In this document: positions 7,414-17,692 of the stretch, in pieces
How positions within the stretch are numbered: position 1 is the stretch's first letter
Layout of the letters: each line of letters begins with the position of its first letter
Source of the DNA: Hymenobacter convexus
Lineage (GTDB): Bacteria; Bacteroidota; Bacteroidia; Cytophagales; Hymenobacteraceae
Reading direction: 5' to 3'
Length of the DNA: 64,000 nucleotides
Assembly: GCF_030580955.1 (NCBI RefSeq)
Contig: NZ_JAUQON010000001.1
Span: 124,001-188,000 of the forward strand
Made by a program: the position numbers and the translations under genes
Notes under the pieces: model-generated
Databases searched by the model: none
The model's input: the letters and a program-made list of their open reading frames with translations, nothing else
Told to the model about the DNA's origin: nothing

Positions 7414-8289
7414 ATGGCTCCTCAGCATTCACCCCGGCAACTATTCAATGCATCCCTGCATTCGCCCCACGGCCGCCTGCTCAGCCTGCACCGGCCGCAG
7501 GTAATGGGCATTCTCAACCTCACGCCCGACTCCTTCTTCGCCGATAGCCGCGTGGCCTCGGAGCGCGACCTGCTCACCCGCGCCGAAGCCATGCTGACGG
7601 CCGGCGCCGCCGTGCTCGACCTCGGCGCCTACAGCACCCGCCCCGGCGCCGACGACATTTCGGCCGAAGAAGAAACCCGCCGCCTGCTGCCCGCCGTGGC
7701 AGCCCTGCGCCGCGAGTTCCCCCAAGCCTTCCTCTCGGCCGATACCTTCCGGGCCGCCGTGGCCGAAGCCGCCGTGCACGCCGGCGCCGACCTGGTGAAC
7801 GACGTAGGTGGCGGCACCCTCGACCCGCAGATGTTTGCCACCGTGGGCCGCCTGCGCGTTCCCTATGTGCTGATGCACCTGCGCGGCACCCCCCGAACCA
7901 TGAGCAAACTCACGCATTACGAAGACGACCTGGTGCTCACGCTGCTGCGCTACTTCCGCGACGGCGTGGCCGCCCTGCGCCAAGCCGGCGTGGTCGACAT
8001 CGTGCTCGACCCCGGCTTCGGCTTCGCCAAAACCGCCGCCCAGAGCCACGAACTGCTGCGCCGCCTGTCCGAACTGCAGATGCTGGATTTGCCCGTGCTG
8101 GCCGCCTTGTCTCGGAAGAGAATGGTGTACGGCCCCCTCGGCCTCGGCCCCGAAACGGCCCTCAACGGCACCACAGCCCTGCACATGGTGGCCCTGCAGG
8201 GCGGCGCCCGCCTGCTGCGCGCCCACGACGTAGCTGAGGCCCAGCAAACCATAGAATTATTTGCGCATACCTTTCCAATGGCGGAATAA
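7414..8289 (+). CDS. folP: Dihydropteroate synthase
   Basis: Condenses 6-hydroxymethyl-dihydropterin pyrophosphate with p-aminobenzoate to dihydropteroate; the sulfonamide target. The 291-residue TIM-barrel protein has all hallmark segments: VMGILNLTPDSFFADSR (30-46), DLGAYSTRPGA, VNDVGGGT, DPGFGFAKTAAQSHELL, ALSRKRMV and NGTTALHMVALQGGARLLRAHDV. Length is normal (270-290). The ATG at 7414 is the first in frame. The cdaA gene follows 115 nt downstream, the usual Bacteroidota order. Confidence 0.96.
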   Translation: MAPQHSPRQLFNASLHSPHGRLLSLHRPQVMGILNLTPDSFFADSRVASERDLLTRAEAMLTAGAAVLDLGAYSTRPGADDISAEEETRRLLPAVAALRREFPQAFLSADTFRAAVAEAAVHAGADLVNDVGGGTLDPQMFATVGRLRVPYVLMHLRGTPRTMSKLTHYEDDLVLTLLRYFRDGVAALRQAGVVDIVLDPGFGFAKTAAQSHELLRRLSELQMLDLPVLAALSRKRMVYGPLGLGPETALNGTTALHMVALQGGARLLRAHDVAEAQQTIELFAHTFPMAE

Positions 8290-8404
8290 AGGCCGTAATT
8301 TGAGGGACGAAGCCTTGCCGTGCAACCGAGGGGCTCCGATGCACCCCTTTCCGGGAAAGAAACCGAGCTACTTCTTTTCCTGCTACCCTTTATTCGCCCC
8401 GCCC

Positions 8405-9238
8405 ATGTCCGGCCCGTTCCCCATCAATTTCCTGCATTTCGGCTGGATTGACGCGGCCGACGTGCTCCTGGTGACGGTGCTGTTGTACCAGTTGTATAAG
8501 TTGTTGCGCGGCTCGGTGGCGCTGAACGTGGCGTTGGGGCTCGTGTCGTTCTACGTGCTATATCTGTTGGTGAAAGCCACCGGCATGGAACTGCTGACCA
8601 AGATTCTGGGGCAGTTTATGAGCGTGGGCGTGCTGGCCAGCATTATCCTGTTTCAGCAGGAAATCCGGCGCTTTCTGCTCAACGTGGGCAAGGCCACGGC
8701 CCTGGAACGGGTGCGCGGCTGGAGCTGGGGCCGCCCCTCCGAGGCCGCCCCGCTGGCCGTGGGCCCCTTCGTGGAAGCCGCCAAAAGTCTCTCCAACAAA
8801 TACACCGGCGCCCTCATTTGCTTCGCGCAGGCCTCCGACCTCACGGCCTTTGCCGAGTCCGGCGACCGGCTCGACGCCGAAATCAGCAAGCGCCTGCTGC
8901 TTTCCATCTTCAACAAAACCTCGCCCCTGCACGATGGCGCCGTCATCATTGCCGGCGGCCGCATTCAGGCCGCGCGCTGCATCCTGCCGGTGAGCGAAAA
9001 CCCCGACGTGCCTGCTTCGCTGGGCCTGCGCCACCGCGCCGCCATCGGCCTGAGCGAAATCACCGACGCCGTGGTGCTGGTGGTGAGCGAGGAAACCGGC
9101 GCCATGAGCCTGGTGCACCACGGCGAAGTGTTCCGCAACCTGGCCACCGCCGAGCTGCGCACCCGCCTCAACGAGTGGCTGCTGAGCAGCGCCGCCACCC
9201 CCGCGGCCGCTTCCCTCAAGCCGGAAGCGGCGGCCTAG
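8405..9238 (+). CDS. cdaA: Diadenylate cyclase CdaA (c-di-AMP synthase)
   Basis: Makes cyclic di-AMP from two ATP at the inner membrane. The 277-residue protein has three N-terminal membrane helices (about 14-31, 37-57, 66-83) followed by a DisA_N domain with the catalytic DGA (177-179) and RHRAA (209-213) motifs. The ATG at 8405 (MSGPFPINFLHFGW) gives the standard CdaA N-terminus; the frame is open further upstream but that part overlaps folP and looks non-coding. The tail after residue 255 is Ala-rich. Probably cotranscribed with folP. Confidence 0.95.
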   Translation: MSGPFPINFLHFGWIDAADVLLVTVLLYQLYKLLRGSVALNVALGLVSFYVLYLLVKATGMELLTKILGQFMSVGVLASIILFQQEIRRFLLNVGKATALERVRGWSWGRPSEAAPLAVGPFVEAAKSLSNKYTGALICFAQASDLTAFAESGDRLDAEISKRLLLSIFNKTSPLHDGAVIIAGGRIQAARCILPVSENPDVPASLGLRHRAAIGLSEITDAVVLVVSEETGAMSLVHHGEVFRNLATAELRTRLNEWLLSSAATPAAASLKPEAAA

Positions 9239-9631
9239 GCCCGGGCCGCCTGGCCCGCTGTAACTTGCGTTTTCGGAAACCGTGCGCGAAAATCCAGCCA
9301 CCAGAATTGGGCATGAGATGGCGTAGCTGATATTTAGTAATTATGCTAATAATCAGCGGTTTGATAATTTGCTAAAAGGTTTTTGGACCGGCGCCTGGCA
9401 ATGGCAGAATTAGGTTTCTGGGCTTTTCGGATTTACTTTTCTCCAGATGTTCGGTCCGACCCGCCGTTGGCCGTGGCGTTTGGGGGCTTCTTTTCATTGC
9501 CCGCAGGTGCTGCCACCCGCCGTGCGCTTATCCCGGGCCGTTGCTTTCTACCACCCGTAGAGTTTTCGTTTTCCGCCACCCTTTTCCTCTTCACCCACCT
9601 CCGTATTCACTCACTTTTACCTTCAGTTTTC
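9239..9631. other. 393-nt non-coding leader region
   Basis: No credible gene. An AT-rich patch at 9328-9385 (TTATGCTAATAATCAGC, GATAATTTGCTAAAAGG) stands out from the GC-rich surroundings and is the likely promoter area of the giant surface-protein gene. The reading frame of that gene is open from 9383, but the segment before the ATG at 9632 has no signal-peptide or domain character. Confidence 0.5.
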
Positions 9632-12600
9632 ATGCACAAAAATTTACTTCGCGAGCCGCAATTCCTGCGGCTTGGCACCCTCGCGCCCGGCAAGCGGCTG
9701 GCACGGCTCCTGGGCGTGGGCGCCTTGCTGCTCGGCAGCTTCGGCGCGCAGGCCCAGCTCTCGGGCACCAAAGCCATTCCGGGCTCGGGCAGCACCGGCT
9801 ACGCCACGCTGACGGCGGCTATTGCCGACCTCAACGTGCAGGGCGTGGGCCCCGGCGGCGTCACCTTCAACCTGGCGGCGGGCTACACCGAAACCTTTGC
9901 CTCGCCCACGGCGGGGTCCATCACGGCCACCGGCACGGCGGCCAACCCCATCATTTTCCAGAAAGCGGGCACCGGCGCCAACCCCACCATCACGGCGGCG
10001 GTGGGCAATTCGCCCACGCTGGACGCCATCATCGGCCTGCAGGCGGCCGACTACGTGACCTTCGACGGCCTGACGCTGGTGGACCCGGCTTCCAACGGCA
10101 CGGTGAACACCCAGATGGAATGGGGCTTCGCGCTGCTGAAAACCACTTCGCCGGCCGTGGACGGCTGCCAGAACGTGACGATTCGTAACTGCACCATTAC
10201 GCTGCAGAAAGGCACCGTGACGTCGGGCATTTATTCCAACAGCCACACGGCCACCGCCCTCGCGCAGGTGGTGCCCACCACGGCGGCGGGCACCCACTCG
10301 AACAATAAGTTCTACGGCAATACCATCAGCGGGGTCAACAACGGCATTTATGTATCGGGCTACGCGGCGGCCAGCCCCTACACCTACTACGACCAGAACA
10401 ACGAGGTGGGCAGCGTGGTGAGCGGCACCGCGGCCACGGGCAACACCATCACCAACTACGGCACCACCACCACGGCCTACGGCATCTACGCCATTTACCA
10501 GAACGGCCTGAAGGTGCAGGGCAACACCGTGGATTCGGCCCCGACGGGCGCGGCGGTGGCCCCCACCAGCACGCTCTACGGCATTTTGGTGAGCACGGGC
10601 GGCAGTGCCGACTTGTTCGGCAACACCGTGCGCCTGACCACCAACACGACCACCTCGACCACCTACGGCATCCAGAACGGCAGCGGCGGCAACGCCACCG
10701 GCGGCACGGTCAACATCGCCAACAACAGCCTGACGATGACCTCGGGCACGGCCACGTCGGCCACGTTCTATGGCCTCTACAACACGGCTTCGGTGGCCAA
10801 CCTGAACATTTCGGGCAACACCCTCGACAACTGGAGCCGCACGGCGGCCACGTCGGGCTCGAACTACATGCTGTACGTGAGCACCGGGGCCAGCGCCACC
10901 CAGAACGTGTTCAACAACACGGTCAGCAACTTCAACACCACCGGCACGTCGTCGTCGGTGTACAGCATTTACGCCTTCAACAACTCGGCGGCGGCGGTGC
11001 AGTTCTATGGTAACACGGTGCAGAACATCAGCACCGACGGCAACACCGTGTACGGCATGTACCTGAGCAGCGGGGCTACGCTCGACGTGTACCGCAACCG
11101 CGTGTCGGGCCTGACGGCCAACGGCGCCAGCGGCTTCATCTACGGCATCTACACCTCGGGCGCTACCACCAACGTCACCAACAACATCATTGGTGATTTG
11201 AACACGCCCACGGCCTCCAGCACCTCGGCCCTTTCGGGCCTGTACCTGGGCGGCGGCACCACGGTGAATGCCCAGTACAACAGCATCTACCTCAACGCCA
11301 GCAGCTCGGGCACCAACTTCGGCACCTCGGGCATCTACTACACCTCGACATCGACCACGCTGGTCACGCTGCGCAACAACGTGGTGGTGAACAACTCCAC
11401 GCCGGCCGGCACGGGCACTACCGTGGCGCTGCGCCGCTCGGGCGGCACGGCGGGCGCCGCGCCCGTGAACCTGACCAGCGCCACCAACAACAACCTCTAC
11501 TACGCCGGCACGCCCGGCACGGCCAACCTGATTTACGGCGAAGGCACCAGCCCCGTCACGAACGGGCAGCAGACCCTGGCCGACTACAAAACCTTCGTGG
11601 CCGGCCGCGACGCCAGCTCGGTGACCGAAAACCCGCCCTTCCTGAGCACCAGCGGCACCAACGCCAACTTCCTGAAGGTGAGCACCACCACGCCCACCCA
11701 GATTGAGAGCGGCGGCGCGCCCATCAGCGGCATCACCACCGACTACGCCAACCTCACGCGCAGCACCACCGCCCCCGACCTGGGCGCCTTCGAAGGCACC
11801 TACCAGCCGCTCGACCTGACCGGCCCGCTCATCGCGGGCGTTACGCTGAACAACACCACCAGCACCGCCAACCGCACGCTGGTTGTCACTATTTCGGACC
11901 CCAGCGGCGTGGCCACCGGCACCAACGCCCCGCGCCTGTACTACCGCAAGGGCACCACGGGCGCCTTTGTGTTTGTGAACGCCACCAGCGTGAGCGGCAG
12001 CAGCTACACCTTCACCCTGAACTACGCGCTGCTGCCCGGCGGCGGCGTGGCCCAGGGCGACCTGATTCAGTACTACGTGGCGGCCCAGGACCTGGCTACG
12101 GCCGGCAACGTGAGCACCAGCCCCGGCGGCGGCAGCGGCGCCACGCCCCCCGGCAGCACGGCCCCGGCCAACCCCGGCTCGTTCCAGATTGTGGGCAACA
12201 TGAGCGGCACCTACTACGTGGGCACCTCCACGCCGCCCGCCGGCACGCCGGCCAGCCGCGTGTTTGCCACCCTCACGGCGGCCGCCAATGCTTATAACAT
12301 CAACACCCTGGTGGGCGCCACCACGTTCTTGCTGCTCGATGCCACGTATTCGACGGCCGAAACCTTCCCCATTACCTTCACCAACAACCCTGCGGCCTCG
12401 GCCACCAACACCCTGCTGGTGAGCCCCGCTCCGGGCGTGAGCCCGGTGGTGACGGGCACCAGCGGCGCCCCGGCCGTGGTGCTACTCACCGCCGCCCGCT
12501 ACATCACCCTGGACGGCGCCAACACCACCGGCGGCACCACCCGCAACCTCACCCTGACCAGCACCAACACCGGCGCCAACGCCGTGGTGTGGGTGGGCAG

Positions 12601-15600
12601 CCAGGGCGCCAGCGCCGGCTCCACCAACATCACCGTGCGCAACCTCAACGTGGTGGGCGGCAGCATGAGCAACAGCGCTTCGTTCGGTATTTATGCCTCG
12701 GCGGCGCCCTCGGCCGCTGTCACTGTGCCCAGCGCTTCGACCTACGGCGACGACAACGACAACCTCGTGGTGCAGAACAACGCCGTGACCACGGCCTACG
12801 AAGCCATTTTTGCCCGCGCCAACGGCGTGGCCACGTCCTACGACGGCCTGCAGATTGTGGGCAACCGCATTGGCGCGGCCCCCACGACCACGGGCACGGT
12901 TTCGGCCGATAACGTGATGTTCCGCGGCATCGACCTGCAGGGTGCTACCGCGCCGCTCGTGTCGCGCAACACCATTCTGGGCATGGACGGCACGGCCGCT
13001 TCCATCAACATTGCCGGCATCGAGCTGAACACCAACGTGACCGACGCCGTGGTTTCGCGCAACGCCATTTCGGGCCTGCGCCAGCTGAACACCGGCGGCT
13101 GGGGTGCTTACGGCATCAACGTGAACAGCACCACCAACGTGACCAACGCGGAAATTTCGAACAACGTGATTTCCGACATTCTAACGGCGGCGTACACCAG
13201 CGGCACCACCTACAACCCCTTCGGCATTCGCCTGGCGGGCGGTACGGGCATCAAAATCTACTACAACACGGTGGGCCTGGCCGGCTCGATTACGCCCACT
13301 ACCAACTACTCCAGCCCCAGCAACATCAGCGCGGCCCTGCTGGTGACCACCAGCCTGGCTACGGGCCTGGACGTGCGCGACAACATCTTCGCCAACGCCA
13401 TCACCACCTCGGCCGCCACCAGCACGGTGAAATCGTACAGCGTGTACTACTCGGTCGCCAGCTCGCTGAGTGTCAGCGACTATAACGACTATTACGTGAG
13501 CGCCCCCCGGGGCGTGCTGGCCTACGTGGGGGCCGATGTGGCCACCCTGGCCGCCCTGCAAACCGCTACCGGCAAGGACGTGAACTCGCTGAGCACGGAC
13601 CCGATTTTCACGTCGGCCACCAACCTGCTGCCGGTTTCGCCGGCCGTAGCCAGCGCCGGCACCCCGCTCAGCGTGACGGTGGACTTCACCGGCGCTACCC
13701 GTTCGGCCACGGCTCCCAGCCTCGGCGCTTACCAGTTTGCACCCCAGGCCGTGGACGTGGCCCCCAGCGCCCTGGTTTCGCCGGTTAATTCGGCTACTTC
13801 CACCTGCTACGGCGCCAACACGCCGGTGACGGTGCGGGTGCGCAACCTCGGCACGAGCGTGCTCAACTTCGCCACCAACCCGCTCACCGTGACGGTGGTC
13901 ATCAGCGGCCCGAACAGCTCGACCCAGACCCTGACCCAAACCATCAGCACGGGTACCCTGGCCTCGACGGCCACGCAGGACATCACCCTCACCAGCTTGG
14001 CCGACTTCACGCCGCTGGGCAGCTACTCCTTCGCCATCCGGGCCACCGTGACCGGCGACGCCGTGACCAGCAACGACCTGCTCGCGCCCGCGCCCACGCT
14101 CAACGTGGCCGCGCCGGTGGGCGGCACCTTGTCGCCGGCTACGTACTCGCTGTGCGTGAGCGGCACGGCTTCACTGGCCCTGGCCGGCGCGGCCAACGGC
14201 AGCATCCAGCTGCAAAGCAGCAGCAGCGCCACGGGCACCTTCACGGACGTGGCCGGGGCTACTGCAGCCACCTACACCACGCCGGTGCTCACCAGCACCA
14301 CCTACTACCGCGCCAAAGTGAGCTGCGGCACCAACGTGGCGTACAGCAACGTGGCCGTAGTGACGGTGAACAACCCGGTGATTTCGGCCGCACCCTCGCC
14401 CCTGACGGTGTGTGCCGGCGGCACGGCTTCGCTCACGGCCACGGTGCCCACGGGCATCAACGTGCGCTACTTCACGGCCGCTACCGGCGGCACGGCTGTG
14501 GGCACGGGCAACCCCTACGTGACGCCCGCCCTGACGGCCAGCACCACCTATTATGCTGAGGCCTTTGCGGGCAGCCAGGAATATGTGGGCGCTGCCGCCT
14601 ACAACAGCTCCGGACAAACCCCTCAGACGGGCGGCGCGCTGTACTTCACCGCTACCGCTCCAACCACGATTACCAACGTGACGGTGTACCTCAATGCCGG
14701 TCAGGCTGCTGGTACCGTTACCATCGACCTGCTGGCCGGTAATACCACGAGTGGCGCCGTCGTCAACGGCCAAAGCACGGCCTTTGCCGTGCCCGCTGGC
14801 CCGGCTACCGGCGTAGCGCCCTACGTGATTACGCTCAATTATGCCATTCCGGCCGCCGGCCAGTACGCGCTTTACCTGCGCTCGGCCACTCAGGGCGGCC
14901 TGGTGCGCGACAGCGGCGGCTCGAACTCCACGGGCTACCCCTACACCTCGCCGAGTGGCTTGATATCCATCACCGCCCCGAGTGTGACGACCTACTATTA
15001 CTACTTCTATAATTGGCAGATTGGGACGGAGTGCGTGAGCGCCGCCGCCCGCACGCCCATTCAGGTGAACGTGACCCCGGGCTTGGTGGCCACGCTGGCT
15101 TCCAACGCCGCCAGCATCTGCGGCCGTTCGCCCTACACCCTGGCGGGCAGCATTGCCGGCACGGCCACGGGCGGCACCTACACGAGCAGCGGCACGGGCG
15201 TGTTCACGCCCAGCGCCACGGCGCTCAACGCCACCTACACGCCTTCGGCTGCCGACGTAACGGCCGGCACCGTAACCATTACCCTGACCCCCACCGGTCC
15301 GGCCGCGGCCTGCACCCAAACGGCGCGGGCGGTGCTCAGCATCACCACGCCGCCGAACTCCTCGTTCAGCTACCCGGCGGGTACGTATTGCACCAACTCG
15401 CCGGTGACGGTAGCGCCCATTCTGGCGCCCGGCGCGGTAGCTGGCACGTTCTCAGCTTCAGGCGTGGGCCTGCGTATTGACCCGGTAACGGGTGTGATTA
15501 CCCTCACCAACACCAATATCGACGGCACGTTCACCATCACCAACACGGTGACCGGCACGGGCGCTTGCAGCACGGGCGCTACGTCTACGGCCACGTTCGA

Positions 15601-16132
15601 TGTCATCTTTGGCCTGGGTCGCCCCGTGCTCACGGCCACTGCGCAGACAGGTGGCGCGGTGCTGCTGAGCACGCCAGCCCTGTCGGGCGTGACGTACCAG
15701 TTCTACCTGAATGTGGGCAGCACGGCCACGCCGGTGGGCGCGCCTACCCCCACGGGCTCGCTGCAGTTGCCGGTGGGCTCGCCGTCGGGCTCCTACACGG
15801 TGGTGGCCTCGACGACGCAGTGCACGTCCCTGCCTTCGGCAGCGGTAACGGTGACGGTAGCCACGGCCACGGGCACGGCCACGCTGGCCGGCGTAAGTCT
15901 GCGCGTGTTCCCCAACCCCACGGCCGACGGCCAGCTGAGCATCGAGCTGAGCGGCATCAATGCCAAAGCTTCGCAGCTCACGGTGCTGAACGCGCTGGGC
16001 CAGGTGGTGCACACCGGCACGGTGGCCGCCGGCACGGCCCAGCTCAAGCTTAGCCACCTAGCGGCGGGCGTCTACACCTTCCGGGTGCTGACGGAGCAGG
16101 GCGTGCTCACGCAGCGCGTGGTACGGCAATAG
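9632..16132 (+). CDS. Giant secreted surface protein: beta-helix repeats, Ig-like modules, T9SS type A sorting domain
   Basis: A 2166-residue exported protein. The ATG at 9632 gives MHKNLLREPQF followed by a signal peptide ending SFGAQAQ. The first 700 residues after it are parallel beta-helix turns rich in Asn, Thr and Gly (NKFYGNTISGVNNGIYV, LKVQGNTVDS, NLNISGNTLDN), with a second beta-helix block later (NLVVQNNAVTTAYEAIFARA, NAEISNNVISDIL). Then come a CARDB-like module (CYGANTPVTVRVRNLGTSVL) and Ig-like modules (TYTTPVLTSTTYYRAKVSC). The C-terminus is a type IX sorting domain: VFPNPTADGQLSIEL, VLNALGQVVHTG, LAAGVYTFRVLTEQG, ending RVVRQ. Expected on the cell surface or released; a polysaccharide-binding or adhesin role is inference. 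A terminator follows. Confidence 0.92.
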   Translation: MHKNLLREPQFLRLGTLAPGKRLARLLGVGALLLGSFGAQAQLSGTKAIPGSGSTGYATLTAAIADLNVQGVGPGGVTFNLAAGYTETFASPTAGSITATGTAANPIIFQKAGTGANPTITAAVGNSPTLDAIIGLQAADYVTFDGLTLVDPASNGTVNTQMEWGFALLKTTSPAVDGCQNVTIRNCTITLQKGTVTSGIYSNSHTATALAQVVPTTAAGTHSNNKFYGNTISGVNNGIYVSGYAAASPYTYYDQNNEVGSVVSGTAATGNTITNYGTTTTAYGIYAIYQNGLKVQGNTVDSAPTGAAVAPTSTLYGILVSTGGSADLFGNTVRLTTNTTTSTTYGIQNGSGGNATGGTVNIANNSLTMTSGTATSATFYGLYNTASVANLNISGNTLDNWSRTAATSGSNYMLYVSTGASATQNVFNNTVSNFNTTGTSSSVYSIYAFNNSAAAVQFYGNTVQNISTDGNTVYGMYLSSGATLDVYRNRVSGLTANGASGFIYGIYTSGATTNVTNNIIGDLNTPTASSTSALSGLYLGGGTTVNAQYNSIYLNASSSGTNFGTSGIYYTSTSTTLVTLRNNVVVNNSTPAGTGTTVALRRSGGTAGAAPVNLTSATNNNLYYAGTPGTANLIYGEGTSPVTNGQQTLADYKTFVAGRDASSVTENPPFLSTSGTNANFLKVSTTTPTQIESGGAPISGITTDYANLTRSTTAPDLGAFEGTYQPLDLTGPLIAGVTLNNTTSTANRTLVVTISDPSGVATGTNAPRLYYRKGTTGAFVFVNATSVSGSSYTFTLNYALLPGGGVAQGDLIQYYVAAQDLATAGNVSTSPGGGSGATPPGSTAPANPGSFQIVGNMSGTYYVGTSTPPAGTPASRVFATLTAAANAYNINTLVGATTFLLLDATYSTAETFPITFTNNPAASATNTLLVSPAPGVSPVVTGTSGAPAVVLLTAARYITLDGANTTGGTTRNLTLTSTNTGANAVVWVGSQGASAGSTNITVRNLNVVGGSMSNSASFGIYASAAPSAAVTVPSASTYGDDNDNLVVQNNAVTTAYEAIFARANGVATSYDGLQIVGNRIGAAPTTTGTVSADNVMFRGIDLQGATAPLVSRNTILGMDGTAASINIAGIELNTNVTDAVVSRNAISGLRQLNTGGWGAYGINVNSTTNVTNAEISNNVISDILTAAYTSGTTYNPFGIRLAGGTGIKIYYNTVGLAGSITPTTNYSSPSNISAALLVTTSLATGLDVRDNIFANAITTSAATSTVKSYSVYYSVASSLSVSDYNDYYVSAPRGVLAYVGADVATLAALQTATGKDVNSLSTDPIFTSATNLLPVSPAVASAGTPLSVTVDFTGATRSATAPSLGAYQFAPQAVDVAPSALVSPVNSATSTCYGANTPVTVRVRNLGTSVLNFATNPLTVTVVISGPNSSTQTLTQTISTGTLASTATQDITLTSLADFTPLGSYSFAIRATVTGDAVTSNDLLAPAPTLNVAAPVGGTLSPATYSLCVSGTASLALAGAANGSIQLQSSSSATGTFTDVAGATAATYTTPVLTSTTYYRAKVSCGTNVAYSNVAVVTVNNPVISAAPSPLTVCAGGTASLTATVPTGINVRYFTAATGGTAVGTGNPYVTPALTASTTYYAEAFAGSQEYVGAAAYNSSGQTPQTGGALYFTATAPTTITNVTVYLNAGQAAGTVTIDLLAGNTTSGAVVNGQSTAFAVPAGPATGVAPYVITLNYAIPAAGQYALYLRSATQGGLVRDSGGSNSTGYPYTSPSGLISITAPSVTTYYYYFYNWQIGTECVSAAARTPIQVNVTPGLVATLASNAASICGRSPYTLAGSIAGTATGGTYTSSGTGVFTPSATALNATYTPSAADVTAGTVTITLTPTGPAAACTQTARAVLSITTPPNSSFSYPAGTYCTNSPVTVAPILAPGAVAGTFSASGVGLRIDPVTGVITLTNTNIDGTFTITNTVTGTGACSTGATSTATFDVIFGLGRPVLTATAQTGGAVLLSTPALSGVTYQFYLNVGSTATPVGAPTPTGSLQLPVGSPSGSYTVVASTTQCTSLPSAAVTVTVATATGTATLAGVSLRVFPNPTADGQLSIELSGINAKASQLTVLNALGQVVHTGTVAAGTAQLKLSHLAAGVYTFRVLTEQGVLTQRVVRQ

Positions 16133-16152
16133 CCCTCGCGCTTCGGCGCATC

Positions 16153-16189
16153 AAAAAGCCCCGCTGGCATTGCCAGCGGGGCTTTTTTT
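16153..16189. terminator. Strong bidirectional terminator
   Basis: AAAAAGCCCCGCTGGCA pairs with TGCCAGCGGGGCTTTTT and continues in T7. It separates the convergent giant surface-protein gene and kbl. Confidence 0.92.
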
Positions 16190-16245
16190 GTTCGTTAGCG
16201 AAAGCTGAAACGGCAGCTTTTATCGGGCTGCGCCCGGGGCTGGCT

Positions 16246-17499
16246 TCACGGCGTGTTCGTCACCACCTGGCCGCTCTGGGGCGCGGCATCAGCAGCGGCG
16301 CGGTCCTTCAGGGTACCTAGGTCGCGGCCTACTTTGGTGAAGGCGGCAATGGCCTTGTCCAAGTGCTCCCGATTGTGGCCGGCGCTGAGCTGCACCCGGA
16401 TGCGGGCCTTGCCCTGCGGCACCACGGGGTAGTAGAAGCCCACCACATAAATGCCCTCCTTGAGCATACGGGCCGCAAATTCCTGGGCCAGCTTGGCGTC
16501 GTAGAGCATCACGGGCACGATGGGATGCTCGCCGGGCGTGATGTCGAAGCCGGCAGCGGTCATCTTCTCGCGGAAGTACTTGGTGTTTTCTTCGAGCTTA
16601 TCGCGCAGCTCGGTGCTCTCGGTCAGCAGCTCCAGCACACGCAGGCTGGCGCCCACAATGGCCGGCGCCAGCGTGTTGGAGAACAAATACGGACGGCTGC
16701 GCTGGCGCAGCATGTCGATGATTTCCTTGCGGCCCGAGGTGAAGCCGCCCATGGCGCCGCCCAGCGCTTTGCCCAGCGTGCCGGTGATGATGTCGACGCG
16801 GCCCATCACGTGGCGGTATTCGTGGGTACCACGGCCGGTTTTGCCCAGGAAGCCGCTGCTGTGGCACTCGTCCACCATCACCAGGGCCTGGTATTTATCG
16901 GCGAGGTCGCAGATTTTGTCGAGCTGCGCGATGGTGCCATCCATCGAAAACGAGCCGTCCGTCACGATGATGCGGTGGCGCGTGCCCTTGGCCTGAGCGT
17001 CCTGCAGCTGCTTTTCGAGGTCGGCCATGTCGTTGTGGGCGTAGCGGTAGCGCTGGGCCTTGCACAGCCGCACGCCGTCGATGATGCTGGCGTGGTTGAG
17101 CGCATCCGAAATAATGGCGTCCTGCTCGTTAAACAGCGGCTCGAATACCCCGCCATTCGCATCAAAAGCGGCGGCGTAGAGAATGGTGTCCTCGGTGCCC
17201 AGAAAATCGGCCAGCTTGGCTTCCAGCTCCTTATGAATGTCCTGCGTGCCGCAGATGAAGCGCACCGACGACATGCCGTAGCCGTGCGTGTCAATGGCTT
17301 CCTTGGCCGCTTTGATGACTTCGGGGTGCGAGCTGAGGCCCAGGTAGTTGTTGGCGCAGAAGTTCAGCACTTCGCCGGCTTCGTCGGTTTCAATCTCGGC
17401 GCCCTGGGGCGAGGTGATGATGCGCTCCTTCTTGAAAAGGCCGGCGTCCTTGATTTCCTGAAGCTGCTGGGTGAGGTCGGGCTGGAGCGTGGCGTACAT
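16246..17499 (-). CDS. kbl: Glycine C-acetyltransferase (2-amino-3-ketobutyrate CoA ligase)
   Basis: PLP enzyme of the alpha-oxoamine synthase family; splits 2-amino-3-ketobutyrate with CoA to glycine and acetyl-CoA, the second step of threonine breakdown. The 417-residue product shows [64 protein letters not shown] and the PLP-lysine motif [15 protein letters not shown]. coli Kbl has 398 residues; the excess is a C-terminal tail ([18 protein letters not shown]). The ATG at 17497-17499 matches the family start ([17 protein letters not shown]). The first-step enzyme gene lies at 19834, and both have the same promoter box at the same distance. Confidence 0.96.
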   Translation of the reverse strand: MYATLQPDLTQQLQEIKDAGLFKKERIITSPQGAEIETDEAGEVLNFCANNYLGLSSHPEVIKAAKEAIDTHGYGMSSVRFICGTQDIHKELEAKLADFLGTEDTILYAAAFDANGGVFEPLFNEQDAIISDALNHASIIDGVRLCKAQRYRYAHNDMADLEKQLQDAQAKGTRHRIIVTDGSFSMDGTIAQLDKICDLADKYQALVMVDECHSSGFLGKTGRGTHEYRHVMGRVDIITGTLGKALGGAMGGFTSGRKEIIDMLRQRSRPYLFSNTLAPAIVGASLRVLELLTESTELRDKLEENTKYFREKMTAAGFDITPGEHPIVPVMLYDAKLAQEFAARMLKEGIYVVGFYYPVVPQGKARIRVQLSAGHNREHLDKAIAAFTKVGRDLGTLKDRAAADAAPQSGQVVTNTP

Positions 17500-17539
17500 A
17501 GGCGGGTTGGGGAAGTGGTGGGATAGTGGATTGAGACTC

Positions 17540-17547
17540 CAAAGATA
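17540..17547 (-). promoter_or_regulatory. -7 box TATCTTTG of kbl
   Basis: Minus-strand TATCTTTG, a perfect TAnnTTTG, with exactly 40 nt between its last G and the kbl ATG. The tdh gene has the same octamer at the same spacing. No clear -33 TTTG at a normal distance was found. Confidence 0.65.
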
Positions 17548-17692
17548 CCGGGCCGGGCCGGCTGCCGTGGTTGCTCGACAAATACGTGTTTGGGTGAACA
17601 AGACAAGCGCCGTTGCCGAAAGTTGTAACCTTAGTCCGGTACCGACGTTAAGCTAATTAAATTAGTCTTCCTCTCCCAATAAATTTAGTTAT

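Noticed and set aside
9383-9631. 83 extra codons before the giant surface protein
   Set aside because: No signal peptide at that end, whereas Met at 9632 gives one; the segment is AT-rich leader.
16246-17499. Serine palmitoyltransferase instead of Kbl
   Set aside because: The alpha-oxoamine synthase family includes SPT, important in this phylum, but the N-terminal sequence, [11 protein letters not shown] and the nearby threonine dehydrogenase fit Kbl better.
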